Assembly: GCA_048814795.1 (NCBI GenBank)
Contig: CP184673.1
Location: forward strand, 1,550,001-1,614,000
Length of the DNA stretch: 64,000 nucleotides
Reading direction: 5' to 3'
Source: Thermatribacter sp048814795
GTDB taxonomy: Bacteria > Atribacterota > Atribacteria > Atribacterales > Thermatribacteraceae
In this document: piece by piece, positions 25,367 through 34,267 of the stretch
Numbering within the stretch: position 1 is the first letter of the stretch
Layout of the letters: every line of letters starts with the position of its first letter
Program-made: the position numbers and the translations under genes
The notes under the pieces: generated by a model
What the model saw: only the letters and a program-made list of their open reading frames with translations
What the model was told of the DNA's origin: nothing
The model's database searches: none

Positions 25367-27310
25367 CTATACCCGGCGTGCAAAATTTGCTGCTTCCAAA
25401 ATTGCGTGATAGATCTTGCGCGGGCTTTTTGCATCACCTATGAGATATATTTCGTTGACTTTCCCTTTTAAAGCTTCAAAAAGCTCTCGTCTCGGTTTAG
25501 TACCTAAAGCAAAAACCAAATAGTCAACGTGCAATTCAGAACTTTGAGGATCAGCTTCACAAAGGTACACCACTTTTCCTCCAATTACATCCATGCACTT
25601 GGTATTGCTCATAATGGTTATATTACCTCTTTCATTTAGTTCCTTGAGAAGCTCTATACGTGTTATAACTTCTGCATCCTGGGCAAGCTGGGGCAACATT
25701 TCTAAAAGGTACACTTTGTTATCCAACTCCGAAAGATAGAGTGCGGTTTCGCAGCCCACCATGCCCCCACCTATAACTGCCACTTCTTTTTTCGAAGGCG
25801 TGATCTTGCCCTTTAATACATCCCAGGCAGTTGCACTGATGGCGAAGTCGAGTTGTGAAAACTCAGGCATTATGGGTTTGCCACCTGTCGCAACAAATAC
25901 CACATCGGGCTCCATGGAAAGGACTTTTTCTGCTGTAGCTTCTTCTCCAGTAATTACTTTAACCTCGAGTTTTTGAAGCATTTTCTCCATGTACTGAAGG
26001 AACCAGCGGATTTTATCTTTACCTGGAGCAGTAGCTGCCAGCAAAAGTTGACCACCCAGTTTATCCTCCTTCTCTATCAAGACCACTTCGTGCCCTCGCT
26101 GAGCACATAGCGTTGCCGCTTCCATTCCAGCTGGGCCACCACCTACAACCACCACTTTCTTGGAACAATTAGCCATGCCCTGCCTGCCCCACAAAAACTC
26201 TCTTCCTGCCCAGGGGTTTATCGCACAATGGACTTTACCGTTAGCAAACAGCTCCCCTATGCATCCCACATTACAGCTTATACAATAATTTATGTATTCC
26301 TCTTCTCCTCGAAAAGCTTTGTTGGGCCATTCTGGATCAGCTATCAAACCTCTTCCTATGGCTACTAAATCTGCCTTGCCTTCGGCAAGGATCTTTTCCG
26401 CAAACTCAGGATGTCTTATGACCCCAACCGTTACAACAGGTAAAGAAACTTCTTTCTTTATTGCTTCAGCGAGATAAACCCGCCAGCCTTCTTCATAATT
26501 TACTGGTTCTATAATGGTGCTAACCGATTCATATATTCCACAGCTCACGCTTAAATAATTGATTCCCTTCTCTTCAAGATGCCTGGCGATAGCTTTACCC
26601 TGCTCAAGGTCAATTCCTCCTGGCACGAACTCGTCCACGCCAAGGCGAACCCCTACTACAAAGTTTTCTCCGGCAAACTGGCTTATTCCTTCGATTATCT
26701 CATCAAGAAAACGTAATCGGTTTTCGAAGCTTCCTCCATATTCGTCAGAACGCTTATTGGTATAAGGAGATAGAAACTCGTTGATCAGATAGCCATGTGC
26801 AGCATGAATTTCCACTCCGTCAAAGCCTGCCAACTTTGCCCTCAAAGCAGCTTGAATGAATTTATCAATCAGGGACTTAATTTCATCTGTGCTTAACTCC
26901 CTGGGCTCTACACCAAGAAATTTACAAGCAATGGGAGACGGGGCTACTGGCTGGAGACCAGAAGTTGTTGAGGGTGTACATTGCCTTCCACCATGTTGAA
27001 TTTGCAGAAACGTTTTTGCTCCTTCAGCGTGTATTGCTTCAGCAAGGGCTCTTAATCCCGCCAGAAATTTATCATCATCTACAGCTATTTGAGATGTTAA
27101 ACTCCTCCCTTGATACATATCCACTTGAGCATTTTCTATAATAATAAGCCCCACTCCACCAGCGGCTCTGAGGCGATAGTATTCTATGAGCTCCGGGGTT
27201 ACCTCTCCAAATGAGCTACCTAAATTGGTGGCCATAGGTGGCATTACAATGCGGTTTCTGAGTTCTACTTTCTTAATCGTTAATGTTGAGAAAAGATGAG
27301 GATATTTCAT
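25367..27310 (-). CDS. NADH:flavin oxidoreductase / 2,4-dienoyl-CoA reductase family (FMN, 4Fe-4S, FAD)
   Basis: This 647-residue enzyme has an N-terminal Old-Yellow-Enzyme barrel (about 1-340: RNRIVMPPMATN, the active-site stretch GFDGVEIHAAHGYLINEFLSP, and RSDEYGGS). Next come 4Fe-4S cysteines (CISCNVGCIGE...HCAINP) and two dinucleotide-binding folds (VVVGGGPAGMEAA for FAD and VAVIGGGMVGCETALYL for NAD(P)H). It is like FadH and enoate reductases of anaerobes and reduces activated C=C bonds. It starts 3 bases after the aldolase stop. The natural substrate is not evident. Confidence 0.93.
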   Translation of the reverse strand: MKYPHLFSTLTIKKVELRNRIVMPPMATNLGSSFGEVTPELIEYYRLRAAGGVGLIIIENAQVDMYQGRSLTSQIAVDDDKFLAGLRALAEAIHAEGAKTFLQIQHGGRQCTPSTTSGLQPVAPSPIACKFLGVEPRELSTDEIKSLIDKFIQAALRAKLAGFDGVEIHAAHGYLINEFLSPYTNKRSDEYGGSFENRLRFLDEIIEGISQFAGENFVVGVRLGVDEFVPGGIDLEQGKAIARHLEEKGINYLSVSCGIYESVSTIIEPVNYEEGWRVYLAEAIKKEVSLPVVTVGVIRHPEFAEKILAEGKADLVAIGRGLIADPEWPNKAFRGEEEYINYCISCNVGCIGELFANGKVHCAINPWAGREFLWGRQGMANCSKKVVVVGGGPAGMEAATLCAQRGHEVVLIEKEDKLGGQLLLAATAPGKDKIRWFLQYMEKMLQKLEVKVITGEEATAEKVLSMEPDVVFVATGGKPIMPEFSQLDFAISATAWDVLKGKITPSKKEVAVIGGGMVGCETALYLSELDNKVYLLEMLPQLAQDAEVITRIELLKELNERGNITIMSNTKCMDVIGGKVVYLCEADPQSSELHVDYLVFALGTKPRRELFEALKGKVNEIYLIGDAKSPRKIYHAILEAANFARRV

Positions 27311-27313
27311 TTT

Positions 27314-28267
27314 CTAACAGACCTCCTTGAGAGATTCAGCCAATTTTGGAGCTGAATCCTTTATCTCGTAGTACTCTTCTATAAGTTCGAAAAGCTTTTC
27401 CTTCAGGACTTTCTGAGCATTCTCTATGCTTCCACCTTCCTTTAAGCCCTTTTCGTAAGCCTGGCGGATTTCTGTTCCTACATTGATTTTAGTAATACCA
27501 TTGCGAATAGCTTCCTGAACATATTCTTTTCTGATGCCCGAACCTCCATGCAAGACCAGAGGTATTTGCGTGCGGGCCGCTATTTCTTTTAGCCATGCTA
27601 TGTTTAGACGTGCCTCTACTTTCTTCTGGTCTTTGGCAGCTCCGCTTATTGCACCGTGGATATTACCCACCGCTACTGAAAGCCAGTCTACTCCTGTTTC
27701 CTTAACAAACTTTTCTGCCTCCTCAGGAGAGGTGAAGCCTTTACCTGAGGCAAAGAGTTCTTCATAAGGAGGTAAGGGGCCTTTTTCGTGACCCAGAACC
27801 GCCCCAAGCTCAGCTTCCACACATACTCCTTGGGAATGAGCCATAGACACCACTTCACGGGTAATTCTGACATTATCCTGAAAGGGCAGACGAGAGCCAT
27901 CAATCATTACCGAGTGATAACCAAGCTGCAGCGCTTCCTGTATGAGTTCCTTCCAGTTTACGGGATTTCCTTCCTCGTCAATAACGGGAACATGATCCTG
28001 GTGCAGACGAGCTAAGGAAGGGTCTTCCCAGCGGGTATATTCTTCTTTAACCGCCCTAAAGCTCTTAGCGCCGAAGCGTATAATATCAGGACGAGATACT
28101 TCCAGCAAAGCAAAAGTACGAGTTTCTCTCAGGACGTCAAATATGGTCTTCACCATAGGAAGATGAGCAATGTTGAAAGCGGGAACCAGAATGTGCTCCT
28201 GATAGGCTACTTCCATAATTTTGCCAACCGAAGCCGTTTTCAGAATTTCCTTCCATTCCTGTTGCAT
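27314..28267 (-). CDS. Class II ketose-bisphosphate aldolase family protein
   Basis: This 317-residue protein resembles class II fructose- or tagatose-bisphosphate aldolases, which are zinc enzymes. Visible motifs are VPAFNIAHL, LHQDH (metal and catalytic residues), VMIDGSRLPF, EAELGAVLG, GNIHGAISG, LVLHGGSGI and KINVGTEIR. An insertion of about 13 residues follows LHQDHVPV, and Arg replaces the usual His in DGSHLPF, so it may act on another sugar. ATG 28267 has AAGGGGTG 11 bases upstream; an upstream extension to 28324 looks unrelated. It is the first gene of the operon with the flavin oxidoreductase and mntP. Confidence 0.85.
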   Translation of the reverse strand: MQQEWKEILKTASVGKIMEVAYQEHILVPAFNIAHLPMVKTIFDVLRETRTFALLEVSRPDIIRFGAKSFRAVKEEYTRWEDPSLARLHQDHVPVIDEEGNPVNWKELIQEALQLGYHSVMIDGSRLPFQDNVRITREVVSMAHSQGVCVEAELGAVLGHEKGPLPPYEELFASGKGFTSPEEAEKFVKETGVDWLSVAVGNIHGAISGAAKDQKKVEARLNIAWLKEIAARTQIPLVLHGGSGIRKEYVQEAIRNGITKINVGTEIRQAYEKGLKEGGSIENAQKVLKEKLFELIEEYYEIKDSAPKLAESLKEVC

Positions 28268-28375
28268 CTTTCGAAAACACCCCTTCTTTAATTTGATGTA
28301 CCTTACTAAAAATGTGAAAGCCAACAGGTCACGGTTATAACCAGAGGTTTTCTCAAAAACTTGTTCCGCTAATCA

Positions 28376-28404
28376 TTGTATCAGAAGCTGGAGCTTTATA
28401 TAAT
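28376..28404 (+). promoter_or_regulatory. Predicted promoter of epimerase-manB operon
   Basis: TTGTAT (28376-28381) and TATAAT (28399-28404) are 17 bases apart and end 36 bases before the start codon at 28441. The position fits a sigma70 promoter divergent from the aldolase operon. Confidence 0.75.
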
Positions 28405-28440
28405 AGAAAAAATTCAAAACATTTGTAGAGGATTGAAAAC

Positions 28441-29412
28441 ATGATTAAAAAAGACAAGGTCTTGGTAATTGGTGGCACCGGCCATATAGGGAGCTTTCTG
28501 GTGCCAATGCTTGTAAGTGAAGGTTATGAGGTAGTTGTTTTAACCAGGGGATTAACTAAGCCCTTTCCTCGGAACTTCCTTTTCTCAAGAGTTCACACTG
28601 AAATCATCGACCGTGCCCGTGACGAACAGAATGGTCGATTGCAAGAAATTATTAGAAAGCATGACCCAGAAGTAATTATTGATTTGATTTGCTTCGAGCC
28701 TCGAAGCGCTGACTATCTCATTGACCTCCTTTCGGGAACTGAAATCCTGCTTCTTTCCTGTGGCACAGCCTGGGTCTATGGACCTGTTCAAAAAGTGCCT
28801 GTTGAAGAAAACCATCCCCGCAATCCCTTCAACGATTATGCTCGCAAAAAAGCGCTGATAGAGGAGAAACTGCTGCAGGCCTGTCACGCTGGTAAGTTTC
28901 CTGTAACCCTGATACACCCTGGTCACATTACTGGTGCTGGCAAAACCTTCGTTACGCCTTTTGGCGATCATAATCCCGAGACATTACAAAAAATCATTGA
29001 TGGTGAAGAAATCTTTTTGCTTGATGGAGGCTTTTCAACCCTGCATCACGTTCACCCCTTTGATGTTGCTCAGCTATTTGTAAGAGCTTTGAAATACCGA
29101 AAAAAAGCTATTGGCGAAAGTTTTAATTGTGGGGCTTCGCATGCTATGACTTTTTATGGAATGGGTGTATTTTTCGCTTCGCTTTTTGGTAGAGAATTGC
29201 GTTTCAGGTGCATTCAGCTGGAAGACTATGCAGAACAGTTTGGTTTCCCCGAAGAAGCTTATCATCATGTGCGTCAGGGTTGCTGTATGTCGATAGAGAA
29301 AGCAAGCGAGTTCTTAAATTTCCGGCCGGTTTATTCTCCAGAACAAGCTATTATTGACGCCACCAACTATCTTTTGCAACAGGGAGTGTTGAAAGTCAAA
29401 AACGATGAGTAG
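28441..29412 (+). CDS. NAD-dependent epimerase/dehydratase family protein
   Basis: This 323-residue protein is an extended short-chain dehydrogenase with the NAD-binding GGTGHIG at residues 13-19 and a YxxxK catalytic pair in the DYARKK segment. The IHPGHITGAG region is also typical. Family members epimerise or dehydrate nucleotide sugars, although isoflavone-reductase-like and RNA-binding relatives exist. It overlaps the following phosphomannomutase gene by 8 bases, pointing to nucleotide-sugar or sugar-phosphate metabolism. The substrate cannot be named. Confidence 0.85.
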   Translation: MIKKDKVLVIGGTGHIGSFLVPMLVSEGYEVVVLTRGLTKPFPRNFLFSRVHTEIIDRARDEQNGRLQEIIRKHDPEVIIDLICFEPRSADYLIDLLSGTEILLLSCGTAWVYGPVQKVPVEENHPRNPFNDYARKKALIEEKLLQACHAGKFPVTLIHPGHITGAGKTFVTPFGDHNPETLQKIIDGEEIFLLDGGFSTLHHVHPFDVAQLFVRALKYRKKAIGESFNCGASHAMTFYGMGVFFASLFGRELRFRCIQLEDYAEQFGFPEEAYHHVRQGCCMSIEKASEFLNFRPVYSPEQAIIDATNYLLQQGVLKVKNDE

Positions 29413-30766
29413 CATATTTAAAGACTGTGATATTAGAGGTGTTTACCCCGAGGAAATCAACGAAAATATGACTTACAGAATAGGTGAGGCTTTTGCTTCT
29501 TTCTTTGGAACTCAAAGTGTGATAGTGGTAGGCGGAGACGTGCGCTTAAGCACGCCCTCTCTGAAAAAGGCTCTCATAGAAGGTTTGATTGCAGGAGGTT
29601 TGAGGGCTATCGATGTGGGAATAGTTCCCACTCCGCTCTTTTACTTCATTGTGGAAACTATCGCTGCTTCTGGAGGTTTGATGGTAACCGCTTCGCACAA
29701 TCCCCCTCAGTATAATGGAATAAAACTCACCTTTGGGAAAATGCCACCTCGTCCCGAAGATATTCAAAAAATTGCAAAGATAGTTGCAGAGAAAAAAAGT
29801 CCCGAAAGAACCCGGGGTAAATTGCTAACCATAAATGAAGACTGGGGAAAGCCATATTTCTCTTACCTTTTAGAAAAACTTTTACCACCGGCCAGATCCC
29901 TGAAAATAGTTGTTGACTGTGGAAATGGTTGTTATTCTGGAATCGCAACCAGATTTCTTCAGGAGCTTGGACATCAGATAGTTGAGCTCTTTTGCGATCG
30001 CAATGGCGCTTTCCCCAATCGCTCGCCTAATCCTGCCTCGCCTCAAAACCTGAAAAAACTTTCCGAAATGGTGTGTGACCACAAGGCAGACCTGGGGCTT
30101 GCTTTTGACGGCGATGGCGATAGGGTAGTTTTTGTTGACGAAAAAGGGAAATTTGTGCAGGCTGAGCACAGCATGATTTTCTTTATACATAACTTTGTCC
30201 CTCCAGGAAGCGCTTTCGTCTACGACCTCAAGTGCTCCAACATAGTTCCTCAGGAACTCAAAAAAAAGAACTGTTATCCTCTTCCCGAGCGCTCAGGCCA
30301 CGCTTACATTAAAAGAAGATTGATAGAAGAAAGGGCCTTCATGGGCGGTGAAATTAGTGGCCATTACTTTTTTGGGAATCTCGGGAGAGACGATGGTCTT
30401 TATGCCGCAGCCCTTTTTAGCGCTTTACTTTCAAAACAAGAAGCACCACTTTCCGAAATCATCGCTTCGTATCCTGAATCCCATGTTACGCCAGATATAA
30501 GAATACCCAGAGACCTTGAAGAGCATCTGGTAGAAAAAGTCCTGGAAACGGTTTCCTCTTCAGAAGCTGAATTAATTACTATTGATGGAGTAAAGGTTCT
30601 GTGGCCTGATGGCTGGGCAATGTTGCGCAATTCAGTAACCGAACCAGTTTATACTCTGCGCTTTGAGGCCACTTCACCCGAAAACCTCAGAGAACTCGTT
30701 CACCGTCTTCTTTTAAAATTTCCTAAAATAGAGAAAGCGGTGCTCGAAAAAATTTATTCTACGTGA
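29405..30766 (+). CDS. manB: Phosphomannomutase/phosphoglucomutase
   Basis: This 453-residue enzyme of the alpha-D-phosphohexomutase family interconverts hexose 1- and 6-phosphates. It shows the phosphoserine loop TASHNPPQYNG, the metal loop DGDGDR, the sugar-binding GGEISGHYFF, and the C-terminal phosphate loop in RNSVTEPVYTLRFE. The pattern fits the bifunctional PMM/PGM group. It is translationally coupled to the upstream epimerase (8-base overlap) and probably supplies mannose or glucose 1-phosphate for nucleotide sugars. Its 3' end overlaps the convergent lipoprotein gene by 13 bases. Confidence 0.93.
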   Translation: MSSIFKDCDIRGVYPEEINENMTYRIGEAFASFFGTQSVIVVGGDVRLSTPSLKKALIEGLIAGGLRAIDVGIVPTPLFYFIVETIAASGGLMVTASHNPPQYNGIKLTFGKMPPRPEDIQKIAKIVAEKKSPERTRGKLLTINEDWGKPYFSYLLEKLLPPARSLKIVVDCGNGCYSGIATRFLQELGHQIVELFCDRNGAFPNRSPNPASPQNLKKLSEMVCDHKADLGLAFDGDGDRVVFVDEKGKFVQAEHSMIFFIHNFVPPGSAFVYDLKCSNIVPQELKKKNCYPLPERSGHAYIKRRLIEERAFMGGEISGHYFFGNLGRDDGLYAAALFSALLSKQEAPLSEIIASYPESHVTPDIRIPRDLEEHLVEKVLETVSSSEAELITIDGVKVLWPDGWAMLRNSVTEPVYTLRFEATSPENLRELVHRLLLKFPKIEKAVLEKIYST

Positions 30767-31647
30767 GTTAGAGGAGCTCCTTCAAAGTCCTGGCTACAAC
30801 AGTCACTGCAATTACCATTTCCTTCTCCCGAAGAGCCTAATCCCGAAGTACGGAGAGTAAATTCATCAGTGTCTACTGAAATCCAAACCAGTGGCGTAGC
30901 CCAGGCAAAGCTGTATTCAAGCACACAGCAGTTACCCTGGGTGCGGGTTCGGCAGTTGATACGGGCTTCTCCCAGAGTCATAGAGGCAGTACAGTGACGA
31001 CCACAGTTGATGACCCCATCGCAGGAAGCTGTTACCTCAGCAATAATCTTCCCTCGTTCTCCACCCCAGAGCCAGTAAATGGTGTAATCTAAACAGCGTA
31101 ATTTCTGCTCCTGTCCCTCAATAATCACCACATTAGAAAGGATATTATCGTAAACAATATTTTCATCAGTGGCTACACAGAGACTTGAAAAGTCCTCACC
31201 GTTAGCCCGCCAGTAAATCCTTATCAGGTGCATTCCCACTTCAACAAGTGAATTGACCAGGTTTTGCCACTCATTGAGTTCTGTTTGAGGGATGTTTTCC
31301 TCTTGAAGGGAGACAATACTTCCTGAAAAAAGGGTATCTTCGAAAACAATCTTAGGAACTCTGGCAATCGACGAATTGGTAATTTCCGCTACCACTTCCT
31401 GCTTTTGCTCAATATTTCCAATTGTTCCCAGATAGCTATAGGAAAGAGCGGTACCGATATCTCCGTAATACTGATTGAAATTGGCAAGCGCTTCATCGAG
31501 TAAACTGCTGAGGTCAGACGGCAACCCTTCCCCACTTTGAGGCGAGATAGACGTTCCTCCCGAACAACCTGCACCAATCAGAGCCACTACGCAAAACAAA
31601 CTAAAAAGCAAAAAACCTTTCAAAGCTTTCCCCTCCTTCTTAATCAT
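30754..31647 (-). CDS. Predicted lipoprotein with cysteine-rich C-terminus
   Basis: I do not recognise this 297-residue protein. It starts with a lipoprotein signal (basic KKEGKALK, hydrophobic stretch, lipobox LIGAGC near residues 23-28), so it should be lipid-anchored outside the membrane. The mature protein has about 11 Cys beyond the lipid Cys, ending in a NCSDCCSQDF cluster, and many beta-like stretches. The cysteines may form disulfides or bind metal. It stands between the convergent manB and an ECF S-component gene 36 bases upstream, with which it might be co-transcribed. Apart from the export signal, no function can be read. Confidence 0.72.
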   Translation of the reverse strand: MIKKEGKALKGFLLFSLFCVVALIGAGCSGGTSISPQSGEGLPSDLSSLLDEALANFNQYYGDIGTALSYSYLGTIGNIEQKQEVVAEITNSSIARVPKIVFEDTLFSGSIVSLQEENIPQTELNEWQNLVNSLVEVGMHLIRIYWRANGEDFSSLCVATDENIVYDNILSNVVIIEGQEQKLRCLDYTIYWLWGGERGKIIAEVTASCDGVINCGRHCTASMTLGEARINCRTRTQGNCCVLEYSFAWATPLVWISVDTDEFTLRTSGLGSSGEGNGNCSDCCSQDFEGAPLTHVE

Positions 31648-31683
31648 GTTGACATTTACTAGAAAAAGCTAAGAAAAGAGCAT

Positions 31684-32190
31684 TCAGGTGCGATGGTGCA
31701 TTAATGCCTTTTCGGTTCTCAAGATTGCTGCGACCAGCAAAGGTGCAATGATCACTGCACTCCCCGCTTGAAGAAAATTGCCAGGAAGTTCCGCAAGCGC
31801 TGCTCCCAGGCCATACATTGCAACTTCACTCAAAAAATAGCCAGCAATCATTTCACAGCCCGCAAGCAAAAGAAAAGAAAACTGGAATAAAGTACCCTTA
31901 TTTCGATAAGCAGCATGACCTGCGATGAAACCCTCAAGACCCTTGATGATCAGTGTAAACGGAGCCCAGTGAGCATATCCAGTAAGTAAATCGGCAAGGG
32001 CTGAACCTGCTCCACCAGCTATAGCTCCCCATTTCCTACCCAGAAGCAAAGCAAAGACCATTATAGCCGCATCTCCCAGGTTGATGTAACCCCTGGTTTG
32101 TGGAATGGGTACCTGTAAGCTCATGGTGACCACAGTTACACAGGCAGTGGCCAAGGCCGCATAGACCATCCCTTTTGTACTTTCTTTCAA
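31684..32190 (-). CDS. ECF transporter S-component
   Basis: This 168-residue membrane protein has about six helices and the GYINLGDAAIM motif of ECF-type substrate-binding (S) subunits, with AIAGGAGSALADLLTGY following. Such proteins capture vitamins or precursors and share an energising module (EcfA-A'-T) that is encoded elsewhere. The ligand is not clear; HmpT/thiamine-related and riboflavin-like groups share this motif. The start is a TTG with AAGGTGGTGG directly upstream; the next ATG lacks a well-placed site. A promoter precedes it. I saw no riboswitch in the short leader. Confidence 0.83.
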   Translation of the reverse strand: MKESTKGMVYAALATACVTVVTMSLQVPIPQTRGYINLGDAAIMVFALLLGRKWGAIAGGAGSALADLLTGYAHWAPFTLIIKGLEGFIAGHAAYRNKGTLFQFSFLLLAGCEMIAGYFLSEVAMYGLGAALAELPGNFLQAGSAVIIAPLLVAAILRTEKALMHHRT

Positions 32191-32233
32191 GGCTCCACCA
32201 CCTTCCCCTTTTGGGATCTATTTCTGCTTTTTA

Positions 32234-32262
32234 ATTATAGCACGAGTTCTCTGTCTGCCCAA
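32234..32262 (-). promoter_or_regulatory. Predicted promoter of ECF S-component gene
   Basis: On the minus strand, TTGGGC (32262-32257) and TATAAT (32239-32234) are 17 bases apart, 44 bases before the start codon. Confidence 0.65.
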
Positions 32263-32286
32263 TTGTTTTTCAAAGCCAACCTCTAA

Positions 32287-33447
32287 CTAAGCTTCTTTTA
32301 GAGCGCCTTTTACTTTAAAGAGAAGCGAAACAGCTAAAAGTTGAGCAACAACTGAGAACAGAACCAGATACAGGATACTTCTTTCATAAAGAAAACCCAT
32401 AGCCCAGGAACCACCAAACCAGGCAAGGCCGTATCCAGCAAAAAATATTCCGTAAGCAGAGCTCCTCTTTTCGGAAGGGGCTATACGAGCGACAGTGGCC
32501 CTCATTATGGACTCTTGAGCCCCCATGCCTATTCCCCAGAGAGTCATACCACAAACGATCAAGAACCAGCTTGACGAAAAAGCAAAGGGAGCAAAAAGCG
32601 TAGATAAAAAGATGGCTCCCAGCAAAGCCTGAAAACCCTTCTTATCAAAAAGCCATCCGAAAAACAATGCACTGAGAGCGTCAACTCCCATTGCATATGC
32701 ATAAAGCATAGAAATCAGGGACTCCTTTAGTATCTCTTTACTTTTTACATGAAAAGCTATCAAGGGGTAATCTGCGAAACCTATGGCTACTAGCATTACC
32801 ACCACAAGATACAGCCAGTAATAGGAAGTCAAACCTTGAGTAGCGACGGATAACTTTTTCACCGCAAGTTCTCGGGAAGCAGGATAAACCCTTTTTGCCA
32901 GCACCAAGAAGGATAAAGCCAGTAAAGCAGGTATAGCCAGAAATGCAAACGAAAGGCGATAACTTCCCTTTGCAGCTAATAAAAAAGCAACCAGCAGAGG
33001 ACCGGATACTGCTCCAATCTGATCCATAGCTTCGTGCAGACCAAAGCCCCAGCCAAGTCCAAACTGTTCAGCAACTCCCGAAAGCATAGCGTCTCTTGCG
33101 GGGGTTCTAAGCGCTTTCCCAAAACGCTCCAGAATAAGTAAAAAGATTGCTATTTCCCAGTTCCCAGCTATTGCCAGCAACGGAACTGCCAGAAGATTCA
33201 GAGAGTAACCCAGAATAACAAAAAGCCAGTATCTTTTTGTCTTATCACTCAAAAATCCAGAGACAATTCTTAACCCGTAACCAGCTAATTCTCCTGCACC
33301 GGCTGCAAAACCAACTACCACCGCTCCTGCTCCAAGGTACCTGAGAAAAGGCCCTATGACGCTCCGAGCACCCTCATAAGTAACGTCCCCAAAAAGGCTA
33401 ACCAAGCCAAGCAAGATAACAAATCCAAGTGCCTTTTTTCTACCCAT
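32287..33447 (-). CDS. MFS transporter
   Basis: This 386-residue protein has about twelve predicted membrane helices with the major facilitator pattern: SGFLSDKTKRYW between helices 2 and 3, RTPARDAMLSG, and FGWLFDKKG in the second half. It resembles drug or metabolite exporters, but the cargo is unknown. It overlaps the upstream PadR-type repressor gene by 8 bases, a common arrangement for efflux pumps controlled by their own ligand-sensing repressor. It is followed by a separate promoter for the ECF S-component. Confidence 0.9.
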   Translation of the reverse strand: MGRKKALGFVILLGLVSLFGDVTYEGARSVIGPFLRYLGAGAVVVGFAAGAGELAGYGLRIVSGFLSDKTKRYWLFVILGYSLNLLAVPLLAIAGNWEIAIFLLILERFGKALRTPARDAMLSGVAEQFGLGWGFGLHEAMDQIGAVSGPLLVAFLLAAKGSYRLSFAFLAIPALLALSFLVLAKRVYPASRELAVKKLSVATQGLTSYYWLYLVVVMLVAIGFADYPLIAFHVKSKEILKESLISMLYAYAMGVDALSALFFGWLFDKKGFQALLGAIFLSTLFAPFAFSSSWFLIVCGMTLWGIGMGAQESIMRATVARIAPSEKRSSAYGIFFAGYGLAWFGGSWAMGFLYERSILYLVLFSVVAQLLAVSLLFKVKGALKEA

Positions 33448-33763
33448 AGCTTTTATTCTCCCTAAGGATTTCCCGTGCTAATTCTTTAACCTTTTCACAA
33501 GCCTTTCTTAAGATATCTTCCCCCTTACTGGTAATCCTATAGTATTTTCTTATCTTACCTTCGTGCACTTTCTTATAACTCCTAATCAAGCCCTCCTTCT
33601 CCATAAGATGAAAAAGAGGATAAAGAGTACCAGGACTCACTTCATACCCGTGTCTCTCGAGCTCTTTCATCATCCATACCCCATAAATGGGTTCATTACT
33701 GGCGTGATAAAGAATGTGTACTCTCATAAAGCCCCGGAATAACTCTCTGAGGGAGTCCTTCAT
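33440..33763 (-). CDS. PadR-family transcriptional regulator
   Basis: This 107-residue protein is a winged-helix PadR regulator, shown by the N-terminal pattern ILYHASNEPIYGVWMMKEL, then SPGTLYPLFHLMEKEGLI and RKYYRITSKGEDIL (wing). The C-terminal helix is short. PadR proteins usually repress an adjacent transporter until a toxic ligand binds. Here the MFS gene overlaps by 8 bases and a near-perfect palindrome overlaps the predicted start of transcription, so autoregulation is likely. Confidence 0.92.
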   Translation of the reverse strand: MKDSLRELFRGFMRVHILYHASNEPIYGVWMMKELERHGYEVSPGTLYPLFHLMEKEGLIRSYKKVHEGKIRKYYRITSKGEDILRKACEKVKELAREILRENKSYG

Positions 33764-34131
33764 TAAAACAACACTCTCCTCGAATTCCGATATCGAAATT
33801 CGACATATATTATAGAGAAATCACAGAAAAAATCCACTCAAATCAAAAAACCAGGATTCTTATTTTCAACGCAAAGAACCCCTCAAGGCAACGAGCAGAA
33901 AAACTCTGAAAACTGGAGCACCAAGACTAATTGAATCTCTAATCTTCGGCTCCGAAGTTCTAGGCAGGCGTTTTGGGAATTCAGGAAGTGGCCGGAAGGT
34001 GCATAAATTCTGGACTTTTATTTTTGCAGGTTCAGGGAATTTCAACCCGCTTTGCTATAAAAATTGCTGTCAAAATGTTGTCATTTTGGGTTTTGTGGTC
34101 AGGGGGAAGTTGCTGGAAGCCTTAAAAAAAC
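33764..34131. other. Intergenic region between padR and tRNA-Gly
   Basis: These 368 bases hold the padR operator and -10 box near their left end. Elsewhere there are only small inverted repeats: CTTCGG-CT-CCGAAG at 33944-33957 and CAAAATG-TTGT-CATTTTG at 34071-34088. Reading from the tRNA, a T7 run (A7 on plus, 34124-34130) directly follows the CCA end and could help end the tRNA transcript. I see no credible gene. Confidence 0.55.
33780..33803. promoter_or_regulatory. Predicted PadR operator palindrome
   Basis: The 24-base sequence TCGAATTCCGATATCGAAATTCGA equals its reverse complement except for one mismatched pair. It lies 17 bases upstream of the padR start, just downstream of the minus-strand -10 box TATAAT (33814-33809). 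This is where a repressor would block transcription. Confidence 0.7.
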
Positions 34132-34206
34132 TGGAGCGGAAAACGGGATTCGAACCCGCGACCCTCGGCTTGGGAAGCCGATGCTCTACCCCTGAGCTAT
34201 TTCCGC
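34132..34206 (-). tRNA. tRNA-Gly (CCC anticodon)
   Basis: On the minus strand the acceptor stem is GCGGAAA/TTTCCGC, the anticodon stem TCGGC/GCCGA has loop TTCCCAA giving anticodon CCC, and the T-arm contains GGTTCGAATCC. The discriminator is T and CCA is encoded. An open frame on the plus strand through this region is an antisense artefact. Confidence 0.96.
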
Positions 34207-34267
34207 TCCCACTATATTATAATAATTATAATGCTTGAATTTTTCAATAGTCGACTATAATTATTTT
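34207..34267. promoter_or_regulatory. AT-rich bidirectional promoter region (tRNA-Gly and atp operon)
   Basis: These 61 bases hold several TATAAT-like boxes. On the plus strand TTGAAT and TATAAT are 15 bases apart just before the first atp gene. On the minus strand TTGAAA and TATTAT/TATAAT sit before tRNA-Gly. The exact start sites are uncertain. Confidence 0.5.

Noticed and set aside
33999..34238. Open frame coding a TGFEPATLGLGSRCSTPEL-like peptide
   Set aside because: It runs antisense through tRNA-Gly. This peptide type is a well-known artefact of translating tRNA complements.
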